Source: Alphaproteobacteria bacterium
Lineage (GTDB): Bacteria; Pseudomonadota; Alphaproteobacteria; Rhizobiales; Xanthobacteraceae
Assembly: GCA_016869215.1 (NCBI GenBank)
Contig: VGEP01000004.1
Location: forward strand, 62,001-126,000
Direction of reading: 5' to 3'
Length of the DNA: 64,000 nucleotides
Shown here: positions 20,923 through 29,436 of the stretch, piece after piece
How positions within the stretch are numbered: the stretch's first letter is position 1
How the letters are laid out: each line of letters starts with the position of its first letter
The notes under the pieces: generated by a model
The model's database searches: none
Seen by the model: the letters and a program-made list of their open reading frames with translations, nothing else
What the model was told of the DNA's origin: nothing
Made by a program: the position numbers and the translations under genes

Positions 20923-21863
20923 TGTGCCCCTCCTCCCTCCGTCGCAAGCCACGCCTCGCCGCACGCCTTCGCAAGCTCGCGCACCCGCAGGATGTAGCCC
21001 TGCCGCTCGGTGACTGAAATCACGCCTCGTGCGTCGAGCAGGTTGAACACATGGCTCGCCTTGATGCATTGGTCGTAGGCCGGCAGCGCCATGAGATGCC
21101 GCGCGCCGTTGCCGCCCTCGCCCTGCTCCCAGCCCGCTTCGAGGTACTTGCGGCACGCGCCTTCCGCCATCCGGAACTGCTCGAACAGCATATCGGTGTC
21201 GGCATGCTCGAAATTGTGCCTTGAGTATTCCTGCTCGGCCTGCAGGAACACGTCGCCGTAGGTTACCTTCTCCGCGCCCTCGCGGCCATTGAAGTTGAGA
21301 TCGTACACGCGGTCGACGCCCTGCACGTACATGGCGAGGCGCTCAAGCCCGTAGGTCAGCTCGCCCGACACCGGCGCACATTCAAAGCCCGCGACCTGCT
21401 GGAAGTAGGTGAACTGCGACACCTCCATGCCGTCGCACCAGCACTCCCAGCCGAGCCCCCAGGCGCCGAGCGTCGGGCTCTCCCAGTCGTCCTCGACGAA
21501 GCGGATGTCGTGGAGCTTGTGATCGATGCCGATGGCGGCGAGCGATTGCAGGTACAGGTCCTGGATGTCGAGCGGCGACGGTTTGAGGATCACCTGGAAC
21601 TGGTAGTAGTGCTGCAGCCGGTTCGGGTTCTCGCCGTAGCGGCCGTCCTTGGGACGGCGCGACGGCTGCACGTAGGCCGCGTTCCAGGCCTTAGGACCGA
21701 GCGCCCGCAGCGTCGTCGCCGGGTGGAAGGTGCCGGCGCCGACCTCCATGTCGTAGGGCTGCAGGATCACGCAGCCGCGGTCGGCCCAGAATCGCTGCAG
21801 CGCCAGGATCAGGCCCTGGAACGAGCGTTCGGGACGCATGTGGGCGGGAAGGTCGTCGACCAT
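20919..21863 (-). CDS. glyQ: Glycyl-tRNA synthetase alpha subunit
   Basis: GlyQ is the catalytic class II chain that activates glycine. The product is 314 residues. It shows '[20 protein letters not shown]', '[20 protein letters not shown]', '[20 protein letters not shown]' and '[16 protein letters not shown]', the standard alpha-subunit blocks. ATG 21863 gives [14 protein letters not shown]; the ATG eight codons later (MRPERS) is an alternative. It is the first gene of a three-gene run with overlapping ends. Confidence 0.95.
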   Translation of the reverse strand: MVDDLPAHMRPERSFQGLILALQRFWADRGCVILQPYDMEVGAGTFHPATTLRALGPKAWNAAYVQPSRRPKDGRYGENPNRLQHYYQFQVILKPSPLDIQDLYLQSLAAIGIDHKLHDIRFVEDDWESPTLGAWGLGWECWCDGMEVSQFTYFQQVAGFECAPVSGELTYGLERLAMYVQGVDRVYDLNFNGREGAEKVTYGDVFLQAEQEYSRHNFEHADTDMLFEQFRMAEGACRKYLEAGWEQGEGGNGARHLMALPAYDQCIKASHVFNLLDARGVISVTERQGYILRVRELAKACGEAWLATEGGGAQ

Positions 21864-21970
21864 GGGGAATCCGGGCGCGTCGGCGCGCGCCGAGACCTAG
21901 CGGGGGGCTTGCGGGGGGTCAAGAACTTGGATGCGGGCGAACCGCGTCGCGCCGCACGTCCGCCGGGCGC

Positions 21971-22174
21971 TCAGCGGCGCAGGCGGTACTCGCCGGTCAC
22001 CGGATCGCGCCGCAGCGTCGGCATCGCGGCGCGCTCGCGGTCGTCGACCCGCACCTTGCGCGCGCGGTCGAGTTCGCTGTTGACGCGGCGCCATTCGCGG
22101 ACAGCGAGAACCGTGAGCACGGCGGCTCCAATGGTCCCGACGAGCCAGGCGACGGCAGGCGGCAGCACAGGCAT
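21971..22174 (-). CDS. Small single-pass membrane protein
   Basis: The product is 67 residues with one hydrophobic segment at about residues 5-24 ('PPAVAWLVGTIGAAVLTVLA'), followed by a strongly charged Arg/Asp/Glu-rich tail ending 'RRDPVTGEYRLRR'. I do not recognise a named family. It lies nine bases downstream of the S49 peptidase gene on the same strand, so it is likely cotranscribed with it and may be a partner or merely a passenger. Confidence 0.6.
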   Translation of the reverse strand: MPVLPPAVAWLVGTIGAAVLTVLAVREWRRVNSELDRARKVRVDDRERAAMPTLRRDPVTGEYRLRR

Positions 22175-22183
22175 TGTCCCCTC

Positions 22184-23074
22184 CTACAATCCGTAACGCG
22201 CCCAGAGCGCGCGCGCTTCGAGCGTCGACACCAGATCGTCGGCGAGGCTCGGCCCGCTCAAGGCCTGCTCCCAGCCGCCGCGGCCGACGCCCGGCAGGCG
22301 GCGGCCGAACAATCCGCGGTCGGCGATCACCGGCGTTTTGACCTTGTCGCCGTAACGCTCGCGAAGCACCGAGCGCAGATCGCCGATGGCGTCGACCAGG
22401 CCGAGTTCGCGCGCCCGGTGTCCGGTCCAGAATTCGCCCGTAAACAAGGCGGATTCGCGGCTGTCGAGCTTGGCGCCGCGCCTTGCCTTCACCAGCGCAA
22501 TAAAGCTTTCGTGAATGTCACGCTGGATCGATTTGAGGCGCTCCACGTCCTCCAGCTTCTCCGGCAGGAACGGGTCGAGCATCGCCTTGCGCTCGCCGGA
22601 CGTGTATAGCCGCCGCTCTACGCCGATCTTTTCGATCAGCTTGTCGAAACCGAAGGTGCCGCCGATCACGCCGATGGAACCCACGATGGACGACGGATCG
22701 CAGACGATCTCGTCGGCGGCGCAGGCGATCATGTAGCCGCCGGACGCCGCAGCATCCTCGCAGAAAGCGATCACCGGAATTTTCTTTTCGTCGGCGAGCG
22801 AGCGAATTCGGCGGTGGATCAGGTGCGACTGCACGGCGGAGCCGCCGGGCGAATTGATCGCAAGCGCAACCGCCTTGGCGCCGCGCATCTCGAACGCGCG
22901 TTCGAGCGAGCGGGCGACGCTTCCGATGGTCAGGCCGGGCCGCAGCGGCGAGGAAATGCCGATCACGCCGGCAAGCCGCACCACCGGCACAAGCACGCTT
23001 TCGCCGCCGAAGCGCGCGGGCAGCGCCGCGCGAAGGCGGGCCAGGGTTTTGTCGATCAGGGACGATTCAGCCAT
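22184..23074 (-). CDS. S49 family serine peptidase (SppA/SohB-like)
   Basis: The product is 296 residues, the short SohB-like or 36K-type form with one catalytic domain. Signal-peptide peptidase A enzymes degrade cleaved signal peptides at the membrane. The predicted Ser nucleophile is Ser111 in 'EDAAASGGYMIACAADEI' and the general-base Lys is Lys163 in 'SGERKAMLDPF', as in SppA. 'INSPGGSAVQS' forms the oxyanion strip. There is no clear N-terminal membrane helix, which is unusual for SppA but not for this short group. A small membrane protein gene follows directly and could supply membrane contact (inference). Confidence 0.85.
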   Translation of the reverse strand: MAESSLIDKTLARLRAALPARFGGESVLVPVVRLAGVIGISSPLRPGLTIGSVARSLERAFEMRGAKAVALAINSPGGSAVQSHLIHRRIRSLADEKKIPVIAFCEDAAASGGYMIACAADEIVCDPSSIVGSIGVIGGTFGFDKLIEKIGVERRLYTSGERKAMLDPFLPEKLEDVERLKSIQRDIHESFIALVKARRGAKLDSRESALFTGEFWTGHRARELGLVDAIGDLRSVLRERYGDKVKTPVIADRGLFGRRLPGVGRGGWEQALSGPSLADDLVSTLEARALWARYGL

Positions 23075-23139
23075 GATGTTTTACTACGTATGAAGCATGC
23101 GCAGTCACCTCAAGGGACCGTGCGCCGCATCCCCTCGCC

Positions 23140-24135
23140 TCACGCCCGGTCCATGGGCAGCGCCTGCCCGGCGCGCAGCACCGCCTCGGCCTCCGCCGAC
23201 GGGCGTCCCGCCGCGTCGTTCAGCATCAGGCCAGGCAGGACCGACAACGGCGCGCTGCTGCCTTTGGCCGCATGCACCAGGACGCGGATCGCGGGCGCAC
23301 CTGTGCGGCCATGCACCGGCAGCACCGCGATGCCGCCGAAACGCGGCTGCAACGCCGCAAGCACGTCGGCGAGCCCGTCGGCCCGCCAGATCAGCGTCAG
23401 CGCGCCGGCCGAATGCAGGAGCCGCGACGCGGCGTCGATCCAGGCCGCAAGCGTTCCGGATGACGCGACATGCGCCGTGCGCCGTGCGGCGTCGGGCGAG
23501 ACGTTCTGGCGCGACGGATCGCTGAACGGCGGGTTCATCAGGACGTGATCGAAGGCGCCGAGATCGAGGCCCGCCGCAGCAAACACCGCATCGGGCGACG
23601 TTGCGTCGAGCGCCAGCACGCGCACGCGGTCCGACAGGCCGTTGCGCGCGATGTTGTCTTCGGCAAGCGCGGCCAGGTCCGGATCGATTTCGACCAGCGT
23701 CACCGCCGCGCCCGGCACGCGCCAGGCCAGCGCCAGTCCGGCCGCGCCAACGCCGGCGCCGAGGTCGACCGCCCGGTCGCCGGAGCGCGCGCCGGTCGCC
23801 GCGGCAAGCAGGATCGCATCGTGGCCGACGCGATGGCCGCGCCGCGGCTGCTTCAGCCGCAGCCGCCCGCCGAGAACCGCGTCGTCAGTCAGCTCGGCGC
23901 CGGGCGGCGTCAAGCCCGGTCTTAATTCGTGACCCAGGCCGGCCTCTTGCAGCAGTTGCCGCGCCTCGTCCTCGTGTTCCTCGCCAACCACCACCCGACG
24001 CGGCAGCATGCCGAGCGAACCCTCCAGAACGCTCATGTGCTGGTCCAGAACCGCATGCGGAATTTCGGCGCCCTTCAGCAGCGCCTCGATCGCGGTGATC
24101 AGCACCGCGTTATTGGTGCGGACAAGCTCCTTCAT
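23140..24135 (-). CDS. DUF2007 fused to TrmN6-like N6-adenine methyltransferase
   Basis: The product is 331 residues in one open frame. Residues 1-74 ('MKELVRTNNAVLITAIEALL' to 'GLGHELRPG') are a complete DUF2007 unit, usually a separate gene of about 75 codons in related genomes. Residues 75-331 are a SAM methyltransferase like tRNA1(Val) adenine-37 N6-methyltransferase. This part has 'VGHDAILLAAATGARSGDRA', the SAM loop 'DLGAGVGAAGLAL', the acidic 'VEIDPDLAALAEDN' and the N6-adenine motif 'HVLMNPPFSDPSR'. The gene follows, by four bases, the glycosyltransferase gene on the same strand. I read this as a true fusion; a missed stop would need a sequencing error. Confidence 0.82.
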   Translation of the reverse strand: MKELVRTNNAVLITAIEALLKGAEIPHAVLDQHMSVLEGSLGMLPRRVVVGEEHEDEARQLLQEAGLGHELRPGLTPPGAELTDDAVLGGRLRLKQPRRGHRVGHDAILLAAATGARSGDRAVDLGAGVGAAGLALAWRVPGAAVTLVEIDPDLAALAEDNIARNGLSDRVRVLALDATSPDAVFAAAGLDLGAFDHVLMNPPFSDPSRQNVSPDAARRTAHVASSGTLAAWIDAASRLLHSAGALTLIWRADGLADVLAALQPRFGGIAVLPVHGRTGAPAIRVLVHAAKGSSAPLSVLPGLMLNDAAGRPSAEAEAVLRAGQALPMDRA

Positions 24136-24139
24136 CGGA

Positions 24140-25174
24140 TCAAGACCGCCGCCGCTCTTCGGCCGGCGCGCGCTGCGCGAGGTAGGCGAGCAGCTTCAAT
24201 TCGCGCCGCCCGCGCGTCACCGTGTCGAGGATCAGCCCGCAGGCGATGGCGAGGAACGCAAGCAGCATCAGCCCGGTCGAGAGCACCGCGGTCGGCAGGC
24301 GCGGCACGACGCCTTCCTGCAAGTAAGTCACGACAATGGGGATCGCGAGCCCGACCGACGCGATCGCGAGCGCGATGCCGAGGCCGGAGAACAGCGGCAA
24401 CGGCCGCTCGGAGCGATACAGCCGCAGGATGGTGCGCAGGATGCGATAGCCGTCGCGCCAGGTGTTGAGCTTGGACGCCGAGCCCTCCGGCCGCGCGTAG
24501 TAAGGAGTGGGCAGTTCCCCAACCGGGAGTTCCAGCTCCAGGGCATGGACCGTCAGCTCGGTCTCGATCTCGAACCCGCCCGACAGCACCGGAAACGACT
24601 TCACGAAGCGGCGGGTGAACACCCGGTAGCCCGACAGCATGTCGGTGAACGACTGGCCGAACACGTGAGCGACGAAGCCGGTCAACAGCCGGTTGCCGAA
24701 GCGGTGGCCGGGCCGGTAGGCCGCCTGCTCCCGGTCGACCCGGATGGCACAGACCATGTCGAGCCGCTCGTCCACCAGCTTCTGGATCATCGCCCGGGCG
24801 CTGGGCGCGTCGTAGGTGGCGTCGCCGTCGACCAGCACGTAAATGTCGGCGTCCACGTCGGTGAACATCCGCCGCACCACCCGGCCCTTGCCCTGGTGGC
24901 GCTCCAGCCGGACCGACGCTCCGGCCTTGGCCGCGGCTTCGGCCGTGCCGTCGGTAGAATTGTTGTCGTAGACGTAGATCGCGGCTTCCGGCAGCGCCGC
25001 CTCGAAATCGGCCACCACCCGGCCGATGGCCGCCGCCTCGTTGTAGCAGGGGACCAGGACCGCGATCCGGCCGCGCCCGGCAATCCAGGCCGCGGCGTCG
25101 TTGGTCCCATCGGTCGGCAGCATCGAGCGTCTCCCACCGGAGGCCAGCGTTTCGGCATGGGATGTCGCACCCAT
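24140..25174 (-). CDS. Family 2 glycosyltransferase, polyprenyl-phosphate type
   Basis: The product is 344 residues. The GT-A domain (about residues 35-240) starts 'IAVLVPCYNEAAAIGRVV' and has the DxD metal site in 'DADIYVLVDGDATYDAP'. Two C-terminal membrane helices (about residues 258-280 and 293-315) and a cytoplasmic tail follow, as in dolichol-phosphate-mannose-synthase-like bacterial enzymes that load a sugar onto undecaprenyl phosphate. It diverges from the octaprenyl diphosphate synthase gene across about 75 bases. ATG 25174 is used; ATG 25123 (MLPTDG) is a credible shorter start. Confidence 0.83.
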   Translation of the reverse strand: MGATSHAETLASGGRRSMLPTDGTNDAAAWIAGRGRIAVLVPCYNEAAAIGRVVADFEAALPEAAIYVYDNNSTDGTAEAAAKAGASVRLERHQGKGRVVRRMFTDVDADIYVLVDGDATYDAPSARAMIQKLVDERLDMVCAIRVDREQAAYRPGHRFGNRLLTGFVAHVFGQSFTDMLSGYRVFTRRFVKSFPVLSGGFEIETELTVHALELELPVGELPTPYYARPEGSASKLNTWRDGYRILRTILRLYRSERPLPLFSGLGIALAIASVGLAIPIVVTYLQEGVVPRLPTAVLSTGLMLLAFLAIACGLILDTVTRGRRELKLLAYLAQRAPAEERRRS

Positions 25175-25249
25175 GGGCAGTGGACTTGTTCGCTTATCAT
25201 AGCCCTTCTATGTGTTCGCGTGCTATTTGCAGGCAATTGGAGATCGCGC

Positions 25250-26257
25250 TTGGCCGTCGTCATTCCATTCAGCCCCGCCGATGCCAGCATCGACCGCCTG
25301 GTCGATCTGGTGACGCCCGACATGGAGCGGGTCAACGCGGCGATCCTGTCGCGCACCGGGTCGGACGTGACCATGATCCCGGAGGTCGCAAACCACCTGA
25401 TCTCTTCCGGCGGCAAGCGGCTGCGTCCAATGCTGACGCTCGCCATGGCGGGGCTCACCGGCTACTCGGGCGACGGCCACATCAAGCTCGCGGCCGCCGT
25501 CGAGTTCATGCACACCGCAACGCTCCTGCACGACGACGTCGTGGACGAGAGCGAGATGCGCCGCGGCCGGCTCGCGGCCCGCATGCTCTGGGGCAACGAG
25601 GCGAGCGTTCTGGTCGGGGACTTCCTGCTCGGACAGGCGTTCAAGATGATGGTCGAGGTCGGCTCGCTGCGCGCGCTGGAAATTCTGTCTTCCGCCGCGG
25701 CCGTCATCGCCGAGGGCGAGGTCATGCAGCTCGACGCCGCCAAGAACACCGCAACCACTGAGGACGAATATCTCGCCGTGATCCGCGCCAAGACTGCGGA
25801 ATTGTTCGCCGCAGCCTGCGAGGTCGGCCCGGTGCTGACCAACCGGCCAAAGGCGGAGGCCGCCGCCTGCCGGTCGTTCGGCATGAACTTGGGCGTCGCC
25901 TTCCAGCTCGTCGACGACGCGCTCGATTACGGCGGCAAGGCAGCCAAGCTCGGCAAGAACGTCGGCGACGATTTCCGCGAGGGCAAGATCACGCTTCCGG
26001 TGGTGCTGTCGTTCCGGCGCGGCGGCGAGACCGAACGCGAGTTCTGGATCCGGACGCTGGAGCGCGGCGAGGTCGGCGACAGCGATCTCGAAACCGCGGT
26101 CGGGCTGATGACCAAGCATCGCGCGCTCGAAGACACGATCAAGCGCGCGCAGCACTACGGTGCGATCGCCTGCGATGCGCTGGCGCTGTTTCCGGATTCG
26201 GAAATGAAACGCGCGCTGGAAGAGACCGTCGAGTTCTGCACCGCCCGGACGCATTGA
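25250..26257 (+). CDS. ispB: Octaprenyl (all-trans polyprenyl) diphosphate synthase
   Basis: This enzyme extends farnesyl diphosphate with isopentenyl units to make the ubiquinone side chain. The product is 335 residues. Both aspartate-rich motifs are present: 'LLHDDVVDESEMRRG' (DDxxD) and 'FQLVDDALDYGG', along with the substrate loop 'SSGGKRLRPMLTL'. The frame is open far upstream across the divergent glycosyltransferase gene, which is spurious. TTG 25250 is chosen because GGAG lies seven bases before it and the family start 'xAVVIPFSPADASIDRLV' begins there; GTG 25220 is the alternative. Chain length (eight or ten units) cannot be read. Confidence 0.9.
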   Translation: MAVVIPFSPADASIDRLVDLVTPDMERVNAAILSRTGSDVTMIPEVANHLISSGGKRLRPMLTLAMAGLTGYSGDGHIKLAAAVEFMHTATLLHDDVVDESEMRRGRLAARMLWGNEASVLVGDFLLGQAFKMMVEVGSLRALEILSSAAAVIAEGEVMQLDAAKNTATTEDEYLAVIRAKTAELFAAACEVGPVLTNRPKAEAAACRSFGMNLGVAFQLVDDALDYGGKAAKLGKNVGDDFREGKITLPVVLSFRRGGETEREFWIRTLERGEVGDSDLETAVGLMTKHRALEDTIKRAQHYGAIACDALALFPDSEMKRALEETVEFCTARTH

Positions 26258-26280
26258 GTTGCGTCCGCTCCGCGCCGCTT

Positions 26281-27213
26281 CTAACCCAGCGTCGTCGCTT
26301 TCACCCACCAGCGCGGATGCCGGGCGGACAATTGTTTCGCCGCTGCTTTCGCCGCGCGCGCAGTGCCGAACAGCCCGAAACAGGTCGCCCCCGATCCCGA
26401 CATGCGCGCGAGCCGGCAACCGGTCTGTTTGCGCAGCGCCTCCAGCACGCGGGCGACCGCCGGCGCGATCGCGATCGCCGGCGGTTCGAGATCGTTGTCC
26501 TGGCGCGTGAGATAATCCAACAGCTCGCTTGTATCCCGCGGCAGGGCGCGGACCGCGGGTGCACGCCGCTTCCGGCCGGCCGGCAGGCCGAGCTTCGCAA
26601 ACACGTCTTTCGTCGGCACTGCAACGCCCGGATTGACCAGCACCCCGTTGAGCTTCGGCATTGCGAGCGATTCGGACAACTTCTCGCCGATCCCGCGCAT
26701 GCGCCGCGGCCTTGGATCGAGGCAGACAGGCACGTCGGCGCCGACCCGGCGCGCGGCGCGGACCAGTCGCGGATCGCCGGGCGCGATCCGGTTGAGCCGC
26801 GCCAGCAGGCGGAGCGCCGCGCCCGCGTCGGATGATCCGCCGCCGAGCCCCGCCGCGACCGGCAAACGCTTGTCGAGCGCAAAGCGGCCGGCCTTGAGGC
26901 CCGGCACCTCATCCGCGAGCGCATGGGCCGCCTTCAGCACCAGATTGTCGGACGTCGCACCCGCATCGGCTGCGGTCGCGCCGCGCACGGCGAGCGCAAG
27001 TCCTGGCCCCGGCGCAAGCGTCAGCCGATCGGCCTCGCCGGCAAAAACGACAAGACTGTCGAGCAGGTGATAGCCGTCGGCGCGGCGGCCGAGAACGGCC
27101 AGCGTGAGATTGACCTTGGCCGGGGCCGTTTCGGTCAAAATGCGCGAGCGCCGCGCGGCGGACTTGCCCGTCCGCTTGCGACGGCCCGGCCGGCTTGAAA
27201 GTCTCGCGATCAC
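26281..27213 (-). CDS. ispE: 4-diphosphocytidyl-2-C-methyl-D-erythritol kinase
   Basis: IspE phosphorylates CDP-methylerythritol in the MEP isoprenoid pathway and so feeds the octaprenyl synthase encoded next door. The product is 310 residues. It is a GHMP kinase with the opening strand 'TETAPAKVNLTLAVLGRRAD', the ATP loop 'PVAAGLGGGSSDAGAALR' and the C-terminal 'RMSGSGATCFGLFG'. The first 25 residues are Arg/Lys-rich and may reflect a start called too early, since the fold begins at about residue 27. The gene starts 13 bases after the stop of the TPR protein gene. Confidence 0.92.
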   Translation of the reverse strand: MIARLSSRPGRRKRTGKSAARRSRILTETAPAKVNLTLAVLGRRADGYHLLDSLVVFAGEADRLTLAPGPGLALAVRGATAADAGATSDNLVLKAAHALADEVPGLKAGRFALDKRLPVAAGLGGGSSDAGAALRLLARLNRIAPGDPRLVRAARRVGADVPVCLDPRPRRMRGIGEKLSESLAMPKLNGVLVNPGVAVPTKDVFAKLGLPAGRKRRAPAVRALPRDTSELLDYLTRQDNDLEPPAIAIAPAVARVLEALRKQTGCRLARMSGSGATCFGLFGTARAAKAAAKQLSARHPRWWVKATTLG

Positions 27214-27226
27214 GGAATGCGCGGCC

Positions 27227-29218
27227 TCAGCCGCCGCCCGGCTTCTTCGGCTTGCCCGCGTTGGCCGCGGTCGAGGCCTCTTCGGGCGGCAGGCCGGATT
27301 CGAGCTTCTGCTTGATCTTGACCAGTTCCTCGGGCTCCGGCTTGAGGTCGCGCGCGTGCGACCACTGGAAGTTCGCTTCGAGCACGCGCCCGGTCTTCCA
27401 GTAGGCGTCGCCGAGATGGTCGTTGATCGTCGGATCGTCGGGCTTCAGCTCGACCGCGCGCTCGAGATGCCGCACCGCCTCGTCGAAATTGCCAAGACGA
27501 TAGTAGGCCCAGCCGAGCGAGTCGACGATATAGCCGTCATCGGGCCGCTGCTCGACCGCGCGGCGGATCATCCGCATGCCTTCGTCGAGATGCACCCCCT
27601 GGTCGACCCAGGAATAGCCGAGGTAGTTCAGCACATGCGGTTGATCGGGATAGAGCTTGAGCGCCGTCTTGAGATCTTCCTCGGCCCGCTCCCACTTCTT
27701 GGCGCGCTCGAAGCAGATGCCGCGGAAATAGTAGATCAGCCAGTTCGGCCGCTCGGGCTTTTCGATGGTGGCGATGCCCTTGCCGTAGACGTCCGCGCAT
27801 TCTTCGAACGCCTTGCGCCCGCGCTGGATGTTGCCCAGCGCCATGATGGCGTCGATGTCGGTCGGCCGCTCGGCGACCAGCTTGTTCAGACGCTCCTTGG
27901 CCTCGTCGGTGCGATCCAGCGCATCGAGATTGACGGCGAGCTGGATGTCGGCGTTGCGGCGCAGCGGCGACGCCACCGGGACGCGCTCGTAAACCTTGAT
28001 TGCCTGCCGCGGATGCTTCAGCTGCTCGTGAAGGTCGGCAAGCGACAGCAGCGCCAGCGCATGATTGGGCTGCAGATAGAGCGCGAGCTGGAGATAGACG
28101 AGGCCCAGATCCTCGCCGCCGCGGCGGCCGAGCGCCGCGCCAAGCCCGTAGAGCACCTCGGCTGCGCCCGCGTCCGGAGCTTCGACCACACGCGGCAGTT
28201 CGCGCGCCCTACGGCTGAGGTTCAAACGCGCCAGCGTCTTGGGATCGAGCACGCCGTCGGCCGCGAGCCCGTTCTTTTGCTGAAATTCCCGAACGGCGCG
28301 AACCGTGCCGGGACCGTACACACCATCCGGCTTCAATCCGAGCTTGGCCTGGACTTCGCGCACCACGTCCGGCCTGACGGCCCCGCGCGGCGCGGCGGCG
28401 GCGCTTTCGCCGTCGGACGTCAGGACTTTCATCGACTCGACGATCAGCGGATGACGGGGCAACTGCGCATCAAACGCCTTGTACACCGCCAGAGCCTCGT
28501 CGCGCTGACCGTTGCGCGACAGCCACGAGCCGTAAGCCTCGACGACGCGCAGCGCCGCGGCATCGAGCTTGTGCGCGCGCTCGAAGCGCTTGCCGGCTTC
28601 CTTGCGGTTGCCGGAAATGTCGAGAATGAGGCCGGCGTGCAGATCCTTGAACAGGGCGTACCATTCGGCGCCCTTGAGTTTGTCGATCGCTTCCACCGCG
28701 CCCTTGGCGTCGCCCGCTCCCAGCATCGCCCAGGACGAAAGCAAGGTGCCCGCGAGATCGGTGATCGGTCCGCGGACGGACTGCGTCAGATTGGTCCGCG
28801 CGGCGGCGTACTGCCGCTGCTTCAGCGCGCGCACGCCCAGCACCAGCCGCGCGATGCGGTCGTTGCGGTCGTGCTGGATCATGCGCTCGGCAAAGCGCAC
28901 GGCTTCGTCAACGTCGCCTTCCGCCAGGACCGAGAGGAAGGCGCGTTCGAGCAGTTCGATGTTGCGCGGATCGCCCCGCAGCGCGGCGCGGTAATAGGCC
29001 GAAGCCGCCGAGGCATCGCGCTGCACGCCCGCATGGCGCGCGGCCAGATAGGCGCCGGAAACCGAGGCGCGCGCGATCTCGTGCGCCGACGGAAGCGCCG
29101 GAATATCCCGTGTCCGGCTCTGGTTCTGGGCGGAGGCGCCCGACGGCAGGATCAAGATCAAGGCAACGGTGCCGAGCGCGGCGCCCGCGAGACGGCGGAA
29201 CGGGACAGCGTATTTCAC
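27227..29218 (-). CDS. Secreted TPR protein with an internal peptidoglycan-binding-like segment
   Basis: The product is 663 residues from GTG 29218, where GGAGG lies ten bases upstream and a Sec signal peptide begins (hydrophobic residues 9-26, cleavage near GASAQ). Upstream codons are open but unlike any signal or domain. TPR-like helices occupy about residues 60-265 and 350-640. Between them, residues 283-334 read 'VREVQAKLGLKPDGVYGPGT' and 'FQQKNGLAADGVLDPKTLA', a clear PG_binding_1-type three-helix unit. A C-terminal Pro/Lys/Gly tail closes the protein. It is probably periplasmic, perhaps scaffold-like. It lies between etfD and ispE on the same strand, with 13 bases to ispE. Confidence 0.8.
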   Translation of the reverse strand: MKYAVPFRRLAGAALGTVALILILPSGASAQNQSRTRDIPALPSAHEIARASVSGAYLAARHAGVQRDASAASAYYRAALRGDPRNIELLERAFLSVLAEGDVDEAVRFAERMIQHDRNDRIARLVLGVRALKQRQYAAARTNLTQSVRGPITDLAGTLLSSWAMLGAGDAKGAVEAIDKLKGAEWYALFKDLHAGLILDISGNRKEAGKRFERAHKLDAAALRVVEAYGSWLSRNGQRDEALAVYKAFDAQLPRHPLIVESMKVLTSDGESAAAAPRGAVRPDVVREVQAKLGLKPDGVYGPGTVRAVREFQQKNGLAADGVLDPKTLARLNLSRRARELPRVVEAPDAGAAEVLYGLGAALGRRGGEDLGLVYLQLALYLQPNHALALLSLADLHEQLKHPRQAIKVYERVPVASPLRRNADIQLAVNLDALDRTDEAKERLNKLVAERPTDIDAIMALGNIQRGRKAFEECADVYGKGIATIEKPERPNWLIYYFRGICFERAKKWERAEEDLKTALKLYPDQPHVLNYLGYSWVDQGVHLDEGMRMIRRAVEQRPDDGYIVDSLGWAYYRLGNFDEAVRHLERAVELKPDDPTINDHLGDAYWKTGRVLEANFQWSHARDLKPEPEELVKIKQKLESGLPPEEASTAANAGKPKKPGGG

Positions 29219-29436
29219 GGGCGATGGGCCTCCATGGGCGGGCTCCGGCGCGCCGACCCCCTGAATCGAGCGCAGAATGGCCTTTTTGCCAGCCGCCCGC
29301 AAGGACGGCACCCTGCACCCATTTCGCCGTCCACCTAACATTGCCCCATGTGGCAGCATCGTGGCCGGCGCGGTTTTGGCGGCTGACATTATTGAGAGAA
29401 CGATTCTCCGCCCGCGTACGGATAACCCCACGACCG

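Noticed and set aside
24008-25249. Long plus-strand frame upstream of the octaprenyl diphosphate synthase
   Set aside because: Antisense reading of the glycosyltransferase and DUF2007 genes with biased composition and no domain.
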